DNA of 64,000 nucleotides, from NCBI RefSeq assembly GCF_029910095.1, contig NZ_CP094526.1, positions 5,704,001 to 5,768,000 of the forward strand. Direction: 5' to 3'. This stretch comes from Bradyrhizobium sp. ISRA464. GTDB taxonomy: Bacteria; Pseudomonadota; Alphaproteobacteria; Rhizobiales; Xanthobacteraceae. The position numbers were made by a program, and so were the translations under genes. The number at the start of each line of letters is the position of its first letter. Position 1 is the first letter of the stretch. Under the pieces are notes generated by a model, which was given only the letters and a program-made list of their open reading frames with translations, had not been told where the DNA came from and made no database searches. Shown piece by piece: positions 18,355 to 27,464 of the stretch.

Positions 18355-19217
18355 ATGCCTCCCCTGGCAAGGCGGCTCGAGAGCCCATTCGGGAAGATCC
18401 GCAACAGCAGGATCGCGACCAGCAGCATCGCGGCTTCCCCAATCACGGGGGTGGAGAGGAACGTTGTCGCCTGATTGACCTTACCGAGAAGCGCTGCGGC
18501 CGCTGTGGTGCCGAAGATGACCGCGGAGCCGCCCGATATGACAGTGATGAAGGCCTTGGCGACGAATGCCGTGCCCATGGACGGGATGACCCCGGTCAAC
18601 GGGGCAAGCACCCCGCCGGCCAGGCCCGCCAGTCCGGCTCCGGTTGCGAAAGTCACTGCATAGACCGTTCGGGGATTGTAGCCGAGCGCGGCGACCATCT
18701 CGGCGTCCTGCATCGTGCCGCGCGCGATCAGGCCGACATTTGTTCTTCTCAGGGCCCAATAAGCGACCAGCACCACCGCCAGCGTTACGGCCACGACGAC
18801 TAGATTATAGGCCCCGAAACCGTACTGGCCGATTTGGATCGTACCGCTGGGGGTCGGAACCCCACGTGTCGTATTGCCGAAGACCATGGTTGCAGCACCG
18901 ACCGTGAAAAGGCTCAACCCCCATGTCGCCAACAGCGTATCGATCAGCCGACCGTAAAGGCGGCGGATCAGAACGCGCTCGACAACAACGCCGTAAAGCG
19001 CGACCCCGGCGGGCGCGGCCACCAGCATGGCGGCCCACAGGTTCAACCCGGCTTCGTAGCTCTTCACTGCGGTAAATGCGCCCAGCATGATGAACTCGCC
19101 ATGGGCGAGATTGATGACCCGCATCATCCCGAAGACGACAGCCAACCCCATGCTGAAAAGCACGATAGTCGCTATCGCGATGACGACTTGCAGAAAAAGA
19201 ACTGCGACGAAATCCAT
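18351..19217 (-). CDS. livH: LivH-type permease, intact member of a decayed operon
   Basis: A complete permease of about 288 aa with 8 or so membrane segments. The start is put at the ATG at 19217 (MDFVAVLFLQVV), which makes the gene follow the binding-protein stop (19234) by 17 bp. Family blocks: GMMRVINLAHGEFIMLGAF (HAAT-family EAA-like region), GVVVERVLIRRLYGR, LIDTLLATWGLSLF and GLAGLAGGVLAPL. LivH and LivM form the channel of branched-chain amino acid/amide/urea ABC importers in the inner membrane. With livM, livG and livF broken it cannot function in its original complex, although its own frame is intact. Confidence 0.85.
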   Translation of the reverse strand: MDFVAVLFLQVVIAIATIVLFSMGLAVVFGMMRVINLAHGEFIMLGAFTAVKSYEAGLNLWAAMLVAAPAGVALYGVVVERVLIRRLYGRLIDTLLATWGLSLFTVGAATMVFGNTTRGVPTPSGTIQIGQYGFGAYNLVVVAVTLAVVLVAYWALRRTNVGLIARGTMQDAEMVAALGYNPRTVYAVTFATGAGLAGLAGGVLAPLTGVIPSMGTAFVAKAFITVISGGSAVIFGTTAAAALLGKVNQATTFLSTPVIGEAAMLLVAILLLRIFPNGLSSRLARGGM

Positions 19218-19233
19218 GTCTGCCCTTGCTGAC

Positions 19234-20097
19234 TTATTTTGCGCCAAACACGACGTTGGTATCGGGATTCGCGATCAGGTCGCATTTCCCGATCGAGTCG
19301 AGCGGCTTCTGGCTCGGATAGCTGTCGAAAATCTTCCAGCGGCCACCGGTGCACCTTCCCATGAAGACGTCACGCACCGCCGAATGGGTCGGGCCGTCTA
19401 TGGCGAGCGTCCCGCCGGGGCCTTTCCAGGTCGTGCCGCTTTCCAGCTCGGTGATCACCGCCTTGCGTTCGGCCGTGCGCGCGTTGCGCACTGCGGTTGC
19501 CCACAACCATGTGCCTTCGTAGCCGCCGAAAGAAATTGCGGTCTGGTCCGGCGCCTCGGGCCCGAATGCGGCACGATAGCGCTCGGTGAAGGCCTTGTTC
19601 AGCGGATTGTCGAGTTCGGGAAAGTAACTATAGGCGGCGACGATTCCCTCACTGGCCTCCGGAGGCAGCAGCTTGTGCTCATTGCCGCTGCCAAAGGTGA
19701 AGGACAATAGCGGAATCTTTCCGATCATGCCGGCCGCCGCCCACTGCCGGAAAAAACGCAGATGCGCCGCGCCGACCAGACAAGCCGAGACGAAGTCGGG
19801 CCTCGCATTCTGGATCTTCGTGATGAGAGGGCCGAATTCGGTCACGTCGAGGGGGAAGAACTCGTTGGCGATCTGCGTCGCGCCCAGTTTCTCACCGTAG
19901 ACCCGGCTCCAGTCGGCCATGATGCGCGGCGCGCTATAGTCGGCGCCGATGGAATAGAACCTCTTGCCCCACTGCCCGACAGCCCACGCCATCGGCTTCT
20001 GTTCGCTCATCGCGGGCGTCGTTCCGGTGCAGAACGTGTTGCGGTCGCAGACGCCACCCTCATAGAGAACGGAATTGATGTAGAGTGTGTTGTAACG
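19234..20097 (-). pseudogene. Periplasmic amide/urea-type substrate-binding protein lacking its N terminus
   Basis: The frame from about 20097 downward reads NTLYINSVLYEGGVCDRNTF, CTGTTPA, RFYSIGADYSAPRIMADWS, GYEGTWLWATAVRNA and KPLDSIGKCDLIANPDTNVVFGAK. These belong to the peripla_BP_6 family of short-chain amide/urea-type binding proteins. The signal peptide and roughly the first 120 residues are missing. At about 20097-20100 the homology stops abruptly and a CobW fragment begins on the other strand. An in-frame start at 20130 uses CobW antisense sequence, so any product would stay in the cytoplasm. This was the first gene of the operon. Confidence 0.82.
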
Positions 20098-20099
20098 GC

Positions 20100-20575
20100 G
20101 CAGGGTTCCCGAAACGAAAGAGTACGGCATTTCGAGCTTCGTCTATCGCGCACGGCGCCCGTTTGATCCGACCCGGTTTTCAGAATTCCTCGCCAGTCCT
20201 TGGAACGGGGTCCTGCGGGCAAAAGGCTTTTTCTGGCTTGCAAGCCGCCCCCGATGGGTCGGCGAACTCAGTCAATGCGGCGCTCTTGTGCGGACAACCG
20301 GAAGGAGTTGGTGGTGGTCGGCAATCAGCAAGACCCTTTGGCCCAGCGATGCCCAATGGCGCCGCGAGCTTGAGGCCTCGTCGGACGCCAAATATGGCGA
20401 TCGCAAGCAGGAGCTCGTGTTTATCGGCACGGATATTGATATCGACGATCTATGTAGAAGGCTGGATCTGTGCCTGACGGAATCTCGCCTCCCTCAAGTG
20501 CATTCAGAGCTGGTCGACGAGGAAGACTGCTTTCCAGTTTGGTTCGCGAAAGCCGATCTCCATAGCGGCGCCTAG
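20100..20575 (+). pseudogene. C-terminal remnant of a CobW/COG0523-family GTPase
   Basis: The plus strand reads from VPETKEYGISSFVYRARRPF through FLASPWNGVLRAKGFFWLAS, RPRWVGELSQCGALV, WWSAISKTLWPSDAQWRRE and YGDRKQELVFIGTDID to a stop at 20575. This is the CobW C-terminal domain (RAKGFFWLA and GDRxQELVFIG are diagnostic). The N-terminal GTPase domain with the GxxGxGKT and CxCC motifs is absent. It joins the truncated binding-protein gene head-on, so the fragment marks a deletion or rearrangement junction. An internal GTG at 20288 gives a 95-aa ORF, which is unlikely to be functional. Confidence 0.85.
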
Positions 20576-20999
20576 GTGCCGCCGCGACCTTATTCCGAGA
20601 TGGAAGGCCGGCCGGCTTTCGAGGCGACTGAACGCTGGCGGTCAACCCGCTGTCCTCGGACCACGAAGGTCCATCGTCGCGGTTCGTGGGAGATAGGGCA
20701 GGTTTGCTTGCGTCGAGAGCCGAGCAGGCGTCGGCGGAGCACCGCAATTCAAGGCGAGCTGCGCGCGGCGAGCGCGCGAAATCGCAGAAGATCGTAGTTT
20801 GGCGTGGAAAATCAGGGCCCATGGTAGCGGGGGTCCTCTACATCGCGAAACCCACTACCTGTCCAAGCTTATTTTCGTTTCACAGGCAGCTTGACGGCGC
20901 CTTCACGTCTTCAGGTCCAAGCCGGCGGGCGTGGTCACTATGCCGGACGGTTGAGCACGACCGCAACTGCGCTGGCAACTGCTTTGGGCCAAAACAACT
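20576..20999. other. Intergenic stretch containing a dispersed repeat
   Basis: Between the CobW remnant and the chemotaxis operon end. Apart from the repeat at 20771-20857, nothing was recognised. Confidence 0.4.
20771..20857 (+). repeat. Second dispersed repeat family, copy D1
   Basis: GCGAAATCGC, ATCGTAGTTTGGCGT, GTAGCGGGGGTCC and CTACAtCGCgAAACC blocks match D2 (32065-32200) in order. The last block also matches D3 (50356-50435). Non-coding and of unknown origin. Confidence 0.65.
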
Positions 21000-22724
21000 T
21001 CAGAAGAGCTCTACACCGTCGTCGAAAGTCGGGGCTTCGAGTCGGGACGGCACGCCGGCCTGGGCCAGACCGAAATGTTGCATGAATTCCCGATGCACTT
21101 GCCGCTCACGTTCCATCGTATAGCGGGCGAACAGCCCATCGAGCACTACCTGATCGCCGGAGCCCAGGGACAGGCTCGGCCCCGTTGCGCTGGCGGCACT
21201 CAGGCGCGTTGCGACAGCCGGCAATGTCGCAGATCCGTCGTTTAGCACCCGCATTGCTCCCTGAGCCGAATTCATCAGAACTTCAAATTCGCTGCTCTCT
21301 TGGACCAGGCGACTGATCAGTCGGCCAAGTCGGTCATTCCCCGCCTCCACCTCGCGCAAGGCATGCAGGATCGAAGGCTCAAGCTTGGCCAATTGCGATG
21401 GATCTCCGCGCACACGAAGCTCTCTGAGATCATTCGCGGACTGCTCGATCGCGCCGAGAGCAGGTTTCAGCCTCGACACGCCGCTGGCGACCTGGTCTGC
21501 AGTAGACTTGAGTTCGTTAGCGATCACGACAAACGCGCTGCCCCTGCTGCCAAGATGCCCGGCCTTCAGGCTGGCATTCATGCCAACGAGAGTGATATCG
21601 ACGACGGCCTCCGAAAGCCCAGATATGGCATAGCGAAACTTGCCGAGCGTCTCTTCCACGATCGTCAGGGCGTCATCAACGGATTTGCCGGCGCTCTCGC
21701 ACATTGCAATCAACGTCGAGGCTTGTGAAAGGGTTTGCTTGATGCGGCCAAGGAATGACGAGGAGCCGCTGTCCTCGCCACCATATAAGGAACGACCTTG
21801 GCCGACGACGCCAATCGCGTCAGAAAGAATCGCCGAGAGCGAGCAAAGGATCTGGTCGATATTGGCCTCAAACTCGTGCTGGGCGTCCTTTAGCTGTGCC
21901 GCCTGCAGCTGCGAGATCACGCGCACGCCGTCGGGGTTGTCGACCATATCAGGCAGAATCTCGGGTTCCGAGGCAGCGGCCAGGCGCAGCGCGTGGCAAA
22001 TATGCTCCAGGCGTTGCCTCGTGGCGTCGCCAGCTTGCAAGGAAATGATCGAGCGTCCCACCGCTTCGGCGATCTTCTTGGTGCTTGTGCCGGCGAGATC
22101 AGCCAGATGGATGCTCTTGTCTCTTTGCCTGCGCATCTCGGAATGCGCAGAAATCAGGTCGGTACCGGCTGAAAGCAATTGAGCGCAGTATCTCTTCTGG
22201 AAATCCTTCTGCCTGTCGAGGGCGGTTTCGACCGACTGCGAAAGGAGCTCCTGATCTCGCGCGCTGCCTTCGATCAAACGCTGCACCGCCGTCCCGAGTT
22301 CGTAGGCTTCGCTGGTGAAAGCAAGAAAGTGCCCGCGGTCGCCGTCGAGCGAGGCTGCTTCGATTCTGGCGCTCCGGGCGATGATCGTGATCATCTGGAT
22401 GTGTTTGAAGAGAGGTTTCAGCAGCGAGGATGCTTCGGTCGCCCACCTTTCGATATTGTCCAGCAAGGCGCTTTCGGCAGGCAGCGCTTCTGCCAGCCCG
22501 TTCAAACTCTCCGCGACTTCCCGGAGAGCTATTGATGCTCCCTCGATCTCCTCACCGAAAAGTTCGCCGGATAGCGCGGTAAGGTCGTCGTTCAGCTCCT
22601 GGAACATCGTGTGGCCACGACCGAGCTGACGGCCGACCTGCGCAAAGACATCTTCGATACGGGACGCAACGTCCTCGATCGAAGCGACCCCATCGACAAG
22701 CGTATCGGTTGGGAGTGGGGACAT
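21000..22724 (-). CDS. Soluble MCP-like chemotaxis signalling protein
   Basis: A 574-residue protein without transmembrane segments, placed last in the chemotaxis operon (8 bp after cheB). Long helices (about 10-270) rich in Ala, Glu, Leu and Gln form coiled coils. The region around residues 375-430 (SEAVVDITLVGMNASLKAGHLGSRGSAFVVIANELKS) resembles the hairpin tip of methyl-accepting chemotaxis receptors but is divergent (canonical: [12 protein letters not shown]...FAVVA.EVR). It may be a cytoplasmic receptor or a regulator of the CheA array. The ATG at 22724 is near the cheB stop. Divergence of the tip makes its ability to bind CheA/CheW uncertain. Confidence 0.7.
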   Translation of the reverse strand: MSPLPTDTLVDGVASIEDVASRIEDVFAQVGRQLGRGHTMFQELNDDLTALSGELFGEEIEGASIALREVAESLNGLAEALPAESALLDNIERWATEASSLLKPLFKHIQMITIIARSARIEAASLDGDRGHFLAFTSEAYELGTAVQRLIEGSARDQELLSQSVETALDRQKDFQKRYCAQLLSAGTDLISAHSEMRRQRDKSIHLADLAGTSTKKIAEAVGRSIISLQAGDATRQRLEHICHALRLAAASEPEILPDMVDNPDGVRVISQLQAAQLKDAQHEFEANIDQILCSLSAILSDAIGVVGQGRSLYGGEDSGSSSFLGRIKQTLSQASTLIAMCESAGKSVDDALTIVEETLGKFRYAISGLSEAVVDITLVGMNASLKAGHLGSRGSAFVVIANELKSTADQVASGVSRLKPALGAIEQSANDLRELRVRGDPSQLAKLEPSILHALREVEAGNDRLGRLISRLVQESSEFEVLMNSAQGAMRVLNDGSATLPAVATRLSAASATGPSLSLGSGDQVVLDGLFARYTMERERQVHREFMQHFGLAQAGVPSRLEAPTFDDGVELF

Positions 22725-22731
22725 CGCGCTA

Positions 22732-23823
22732 TCAACTCATCGCCGCGGCCTGTCCGGCCTGATACCAGAGCATGATCTCGCGCGGGATTTGGTGCAGGGA
22801 GACCACTTTTTCCACTGCACCGCAGGCGATGGCTTCCTTGGGCATGCCGAAGACCACGCTGCTTTCCTCGTCCTGTGCGCGCGTCGCGGCGCCGAGCCTG
22901 CGCATCTCCAGAAGCCCGCGCGCGCCGTCGTCCCCCATTCCGGTCATGATAATGCCGAGCGCATTACTGCCCGCATATTGGGCCGCCGACCGGAACAGCA
23001 CGTCGGCGGATGGGCGATGCCGCGACACCGGCGGGCCGTCCTTGATGGCGATGTGGTAGCGCAAGCCTGTCCGCTGCAGCAGCGTATGGCGGGCGCCGGG
23101 CGCGATATAGGCGTAGCCCGGCAACACCGGCTCGCCGTCTTCGGCCTCCTTGACCTGGATCTGACAGACGCCGTTGAGTCGCCTCGCAAAGGCGGCGGTA
23201 AAGCCCTGCGGCATGTGCTGGACGATGAGAATGCCCGGACAATTCTGCGGCAGCACCTCCAGCACGTCATTGAGGGCTTCCGTTCCGCCAGTCGACACTC
23301 CGATGCAGACGATGCGTTCGGTCGTCGCACGCGACCTACCCTGCACCGGCGGCGGGATGATGGCATCCGCGGTGAGCTTCTTCTCGATCATTCTCCGCTC
23401 GGTGCGGGGACGCACGCGCGCACGCGCCGCCGATTTGACGGCCTCCCGCAACCGGGTGGAGCACTCCAGCAGTGCCTGTCGCGTGTCGATCCGCGGCTTG
23501 GGAACGATATCCACGGCGCCGGCCTCGAAGGCCTCGAACATCAAGCTTGACCCCTCCACCGTGAGCGAGGAGCAGATGATCACCGGGATCGGGCGCTGCG
23601 CCATGATCTTGCGCAGGAAGGTCATGCCGTCCATCCGCGGCATCTCGATATCCAGGATGATCACGTCGGGCAGCTCTCTCTCGAGGCGGCGGGCGGCGGC
23701 GAAGGGATCTGACGCCGTGCCTATCACTTCGATATCGGGATCTTCAGCCAGGATCGCGTTGAGGATTTGGCGCACGGACGCCGAATCGTCCACGATCAGC
23801 ACGCGAACCTTCTGCCTGGCCAT
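22732..23823 (-). CDS. cheB: CheB, receptor methylesterase/deamidase response regulator
   Basis: 363 aa. N-terminal receiver: VDDSASVRQ (acidic pocket at 12-13), phospho-acceptor Asp58 in VIILDIEMPRMDG, and Lys109 in VPKP. A linker follows, then the C-terminal methylesterase with Ser177 (IGVSTGG), His203 (VQHMPQG) and Asp298 (MTGMGDDG) as the catalytic triad. It removes methyl groups from glutamates on chemoreceptors and deamidates glutamines, providing adaptation together with CheR. It lies 16 bp downstream of cheR. Confidence 0.96.
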   Translation of the reverse strand: MARQKVRVLIVDDSASVRQILNAILAEDPDIEVIGTASDPFAAARRLERELPDVIILDIEMPRMDGMTFLRKIMAQRPIPVIICSSLTVEGSSLMFEAFEAGAVDIVPKPRIDTRQALLECSTRLREAVKSAARARVRPRTERRMIEKKLTADAIIPPPVQGRSRATTERIVCIGVSTGGTEALNDVLEVLPQNCPGILIVQHMPQGFTAAFARRLNGVCQIQVKEAEDGEPVLPGYAYIAPGARHTLLQRTGLRYHIAIKDGPPVSRHRPSADVLFRSAAQYAGSNALGIIMTGMGDDGARGLLEMRRLGAATRAQDEESSVVFGMPKEAIACGAVEKVVSLHQIPREIMLWYQAGQAAAMS

Positions 23824-23839
23824 CGTCGATGCGCTCCGA

Positions 23840-24682
23840 TCAGACCCTGAAGATTGTTGGTTGAACCTGCCTCAACCTCGGCACCGCGCTATGGATCATC
23901 GATTCCGAATGCCCCACCATGAGGTAACCGCCGGGCCGCAAATGGCTCGCCAGCTGCTCGACCACCTTGCGCTGTGTCTCCCGATCGAAATAGATGAGTA
24001 CGTTGCGACAGAAGATGATGTCGACGTCCCGGTCCACCGGATAGGCTCCATCAATCAGGTTCATTCGCATGAAGTTGGTCAAGCGCCGTAGTTCCGGCAC
24101 TACCCGCACTTCGCCGCGCGCTTCATCCTTCGACGACAGGAAATATCGCTTAACGAAGTTGTTCGGTACGGACGCGATGGTGTCGCGCGTGTAAATCGCG
24201 GCTTTGGCTACACGCAGGACCGCGGTCGAAATATCGGTACCCAGAATGCGGAACCGAAACCTCGCGCCGGCCCTGTTCATGTCGTCGAGGACCATCGACG
24301 CGGTATAGGCTTCCATCCCCGTGGAGCAGGCCGAGCTCCAGATCTTCAGATCGTGCGATCTTCGCACGCGCGACCTGAGCAGCTCGGGAACCGCGATATC
24401 CCTCATGAAAGCAAAATGCTGCGGCTCGCGGAAAAAGTCCGTCTTGTTGGTCGTCACTACATCGATCAGATGTGTGAGCTCCCTATCGAACTCGGTCTTC
24501 TCGAACAGATGGTCGACATACTGGCCGAGATCTGAATAGTTAAGCGCGCGGGCGCGCTTGTGCAGGCGCCCCTCCAGCATCACGCGTTTGCCGGGCGGCA
24601 GCTTGATGCCGACCTGCCCCTCGATCAGCTCGGCAATCGTTCTGAAATTCTGATCGGAAAGCTGTAGCACGGCGTCAGACAT
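23840..24682 (-). CDS. cheR: CheR, receptor methyltransferase
   Basis: 280 aa. The N-terminal all-helical domain includes GIKLPPGKRVMLEGRLHKR. The SAM-binding domain has TTNKTDFFREPQHF, WSSACSTGMEAYT (motif I), ILGTDIS and DIIFCRNVLIYFD, finishing with GGYLMVGHSES. It uses S-adenosylmethionine to methylate receptor glutamates. The SSACSTGME loop has Thr-Gly-Met where many homologues have GEE(P/A), a small deviation. Length and order fit the family, and cheB follows directly. Confidence 0.95.
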   Translation of the reverse strand: MSDAVLQLSDQNFRTIAELIEGQVGIKLPPGKRVMLEGRLHKRARALNYSDLGQYVDHLFEKTEFDRELTHLIDVVTTNKTDFFREPQHFAFMRDIAVPELLRSRVRRSHDLKIWSSACSTGMEAYTASMVLDDMNRAGARFRFRILGTDISTAVLRVAKAAIYTRDTIASVPNNFVKRYFLSSKDEARGEVRVVPELRRLTNFMRMNLIDGAYPVDRDVDIIFCRNVLIYFDRETQRKVVEQLASHLRPGGYLMVGHSESMIHSAVPRLRQVQPTIFRV

Positions 24683-24699
24683 TTGCGCGGACGACCAGT

Positions 24700-25188
24700 T
24701 CAGGCCGCAGCGGATGCGTCGCCCTGGAGCTCTCGCTCTGCGGGCAACCGGGCATTGGCCATCAGCCGCGCGAGATCGAACAAGATGATGAACTTCTCGC
24801 CCTTGCGGCCGATACCGCCGATGTAGTCGGATTTCCAGCGCCCGCCTACAGCGGGCACAGGCTCGATTGCGTCTTCATCGATGTCGGTCACTTCGAATAC
24901 GCAATCGGCCACTAAACCGACGCCCAGCAGGCGATCGTTCATCGGAACGTCAAGGATGATGATACGGGTCGCCTCTGTTGCGGGCACGCTTGGCAGGTCG
25001 AGCTTCAGCCGCAAGTCGACGATGGGATAGCCACTGCCGCGTACGTCGATCATACCGAGCATGAAATGCGGCGCATGGGGCAGCCGCGAGATCGGGCGCA
25101 TGTCCAGGATCTCCCGAACGTTGCGGATGCCGATACCGAAAGTCTCGCCGGCCAGACCGAGCGTCAGATATTGAGTCGTTTCGGCCAT
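24700..25188 (-). CDS. cheW: CheW coupling protein (second copy)
   Basis: 162 aa from the ATG at 25188, chosen because GAGGAAC lies 6 bp upstream (the frame extends to 25203). A single CheW domain: TQYLTLGLAGETFGIGIRNVREIL, LMLGMIDVRGSGYPIVDLR and the C-terminal GRKGEKFIILFDLARLM. It links receptors to CheA. Two cheW genes flank the mcp gene in this operon, and this copy is the more canonical. Confidence 0.93.
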   Translation of the reverse strand: MAETTQYLTLGLAGETFGIGIRNVREILDMRPISRLPHAPHFMLGMIDVRGSGYPIVDLRLKLDLPSVPATEATRIIILDVPMNDRLLGVGLVADCVFEVTDIDEDAIEPVPAVGGRWKSDYIGGIGRKGEKFIILFDLARLMANARLPAERELQGDASAAA

Positions 25189-25250
25189 CTTTACGTTCCT
25201 CATCGTGCGGACTGGAAGAGGTCCGGTCCCCCCCAGGACCGGACGTCTAT

Positions 25251-26945
25251 CTAGCGTTTAAAGTCGACGTCGTGATCGTCCTCGCCGTTATCCATGCTGA
25301 AGGCGAAACCGCCACCGCCAGCGACCTTGAGCGCGCGCGCCGGCTTGGATATCGGCTTTTTCACGCCGCGCTCGGCTGCCGCCATGCTCGCTGCCTTCGC
25401 CTTAAGCTGGCTGACTGCCTGATCGATCGGCGCCACGCGGGTCGACTTCTCCTTCGAGCCCTCGTCAATACGGAAGAAGGCGATCGTCGATTGCAGCTGT
25501 TCGGCTTGCGATGCAAGTTCCTCCGAGGTCGATGACACCTGCTCCGAAGCGCTCGCATTCTGCTGGCCGACCTTGTCGAGCTGCTGGATCGCCTGGTTAA
25601 TCTGCGCCGAGCCGACATCCTGCTCACGGCAAGCTGCGGTAATTTCGGCCACGAGTTCCGCCGTCTTCTTGATGTCCGGAACCAGCTTCGACAGCATAGC
25701 ACCAGCTTCCTGTGCAGCCTTCACCGTCTCGCCGGACAGCATCCCGATTTCGGCCGCAGCAGCCTGGCTGCGTTCGGCGAGCTTGCGCACTTCGGACGCC
25801 ACAACTGCAAAGCCCTTGCCGTGCTCACCAGCCCGCGCGGCTTCGACTGCGGCGTTCAGGGCCAACAGATCAGTCTGCCGCGCGATCTCCTGCACGATTG
25901 TAATCTTCTCCGCAATCGTCTGCATCGCCTCCACCGCGCGGCTGACCGCGCCGCCGCTCGCCTCTGCATCCTTCGCCGATTGCACCGCGATCTTTTCGGT
26001 TTCGTTGGCGTTGTCTGCATTCTGCTTAACGTTTGCTGCCATTTCCTCCATCGAAGAGGACGCTTCCTCTGCCGAGGACGCCTGCTCGGTTGCGCCTTGC
26101 GAGAGCTGCTCAGCGCTCGCCGATAACTCCTGGCTCCCAGCCGAGACATTCTGGGCCGCTGTTAGCGCTTCCGAAACGATCTGACGCAGCCTCTCGACCA
26201 TCGAGTTCAGCGATTTGACCAAATCGCCAATCTCGTCATTGCTGGTAATGTTGATAGTCTGAGCGAGATCTCCGTTTGAGACCGCGGCGGCCAATCCAAC
26301 GGCCCGACCAATGGCGCGGCTAATTCCAAGCGCGATCCACGTTGCTGCAGCAACCGCGATGATGAGCGATGCAACGATAATGCTGAGCAGCAGTGTCTGG
26401 GCACGAGCACCGTCCTCGCGGGCAAGTTCGGATCGATCGGCCACCTGCTTGTTAACGAGCGCAATGTACTCGTCCGCCGCCGCGATCGCTTCGTTTCCGA
26501 CCTTTCGTACCTCGCTGGAAGAGTGCGCCGCCGCCTTCGCCCGGTCGACCTTCGCGAGTTTGAATCCCTCGTCCTGGGCGGACATCATCCGAGCCTGGGA
26601 GGAAGAGAGCTTGTCAATCAGCTTCTTGCCGTTGTCCGAAGCGATAGCATAGAGCTCGTCCCTCTTCTTTGCGAAAGCGCTCCGAAGATTGCCGATGTCG
26701 CCCACGATACGGTCGGTCTCCGCGTCGGACGGTGCCAGGATGGCGTTCTTCTCGGCACGAATCTGCAACAAGATATCCTTTTGCAGATCCGCCGCTTTCT
26801 GGATACGGCTCGCTGACATAACCAGCGCGTCGGTCGCACCGATCAGATCGCTGAGCTTCACATAGGCAACGCCGCCCGCAATCATGGATAGCACAATGAT
26901 AACGCCGAAGGCGCTCGCCAGCTTCGCTTTGACAGTAAATCTCAT
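25251..26945 (-). CDS. Methyl-accepting chemotaxis protein
   Basis: 564 aa. TM1 at about residues 9-30, a periplasmic four-helix-bundle domain of about 155 residues (Ala/Lys/Asp-rich with [13 protein letters not shown]), TM2 at about 187-210, HAMP at about 212-265 ([24 protein letters not shown]), then the MA signalling domain with the conserved tip [41 protein letters not shown]. There is no C-terminal pentapeptide for CheR tethering. The long Lys/Arg tail is basic. The small periplasmic domain suggests direct ligand sensing, ligand unknown. Confidence 0.94.
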   Translation of the reverse strand: MRFTVKAKLASAFGVIIVLSMIAGGVAYVKLSDLIGATDALVMSASRIQKAADLQKDILLQIRAEKNAILAPSDAETDRIVGDIGNLRSAFAKKRDELYAIASDNGKKLIDKLSSSQARMMSAQDEGFKLAKVDRAKAAAHSSSEVRKVGNEAIAAADEYIALVNKQVADRSELAREDGARAQTLLLSIIVASLIIAVAAATWIALGISRAIGRAVGLAAAVSNGDLAQTINITSNDEIGDLVKSLNSMVERLRQIVSEALTAAQNVSAGSQELSASAEQLSQGATEQASSAEEASSSMEEMAANVKQNADNANETEKIAVQSAKDAEASGGAVSRAVEAMQTIAEKITIVQEIARQTDLLALNAAVEAARAGEHGKGFAVVASEVRKLAERSQAAAAEIGMLSGETVKAAQEAGAMLSKLVPDIKKTAELVAEITAACREQDVGSAQINQAIQQLDKVGQQNASASEQVSSTSEELASQAEQLQSTIAFFRIDEGSKEKSTRVAPIDQAVSQLKAKAASMAAAERGVKKPISKPARALKVAGGGGFAFSMDNGEDDHDVDFKR

Positions 26946-26996
26946 AATTGACCCCCTACAATTAGCCCTTGCCTCTGGAGCCCAGCCAGAGGCCGT

Positions 26997-27464
26997 TCAA
27001 TTCAGGATGCGTTCCATGTTCGGAACGATGACAAACTCTCCACGCCACTTGCTGATGAAACGGATGTATTCCGGATCCCACTGGATACCGACGCGCGGCG
27101 TCTGTTGCGCGTCGGTCCGCGAAATCTCAGTGACCTCGTAAACCTTGTCGGCGGTGACGCCGACCAACACGGACTCGTTGTCGATCTCAATTTCGATGAC
27201 GACGATGCGCGTGTCGGCCGAACTCTCAACCTGCGGCATGCCGAAGCGGATGCGTAAATCCGCAAGAGGGATGACGTTGCCGCGTACATTGATCACGCTA
27301 GGGACGAAGGATCTGGCGCCCGCGACCTTCGTGGCCGGCACCGGATCGATGATTTCCCGCACCAACCCGGCATCGAACGCGAATTTCTCGTCGCTCAGGC
27401 CGATCATCACGACCTGCATCGAAGCCCCGTCGTGCTCGCTCGCTTCTCCAAGCCCCTGCTTCAT
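26997..27464 (-). CDS. cheW: CheW coupling protein (first copy)
   Basis: 155 aa. The ATG at 27464 overlaps the cheA stop in TGATG, with GAGGCGG just upstream. CheW fold: VVMIGLSDEKFAFDAGLVREI, SFVPSVINVRGNVIPLADLR, VLVGVTADKVYEVTEI and the terminal EFVIVPNMERIL. It probably forms the CheA-receptor bridge with the other CheW. It differs from the second copy in the ligand-binding grooves, so the two may favour different receptors. Confidence 0.92.
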   Translation of the reverse strand: MKQGLGEASEHDGASMQVVMIGLSDEKFAFDAGLVREIIDPVPATKVAGARSFVPSVINVRGNVIPLADLRIRFGMPQVESSADTRIVVIEIEIDNESVLVGVTADKVYEVTEISRTDAQQTPRVGIQWDPEYIRFISKWRGEFVIVPNMERILN

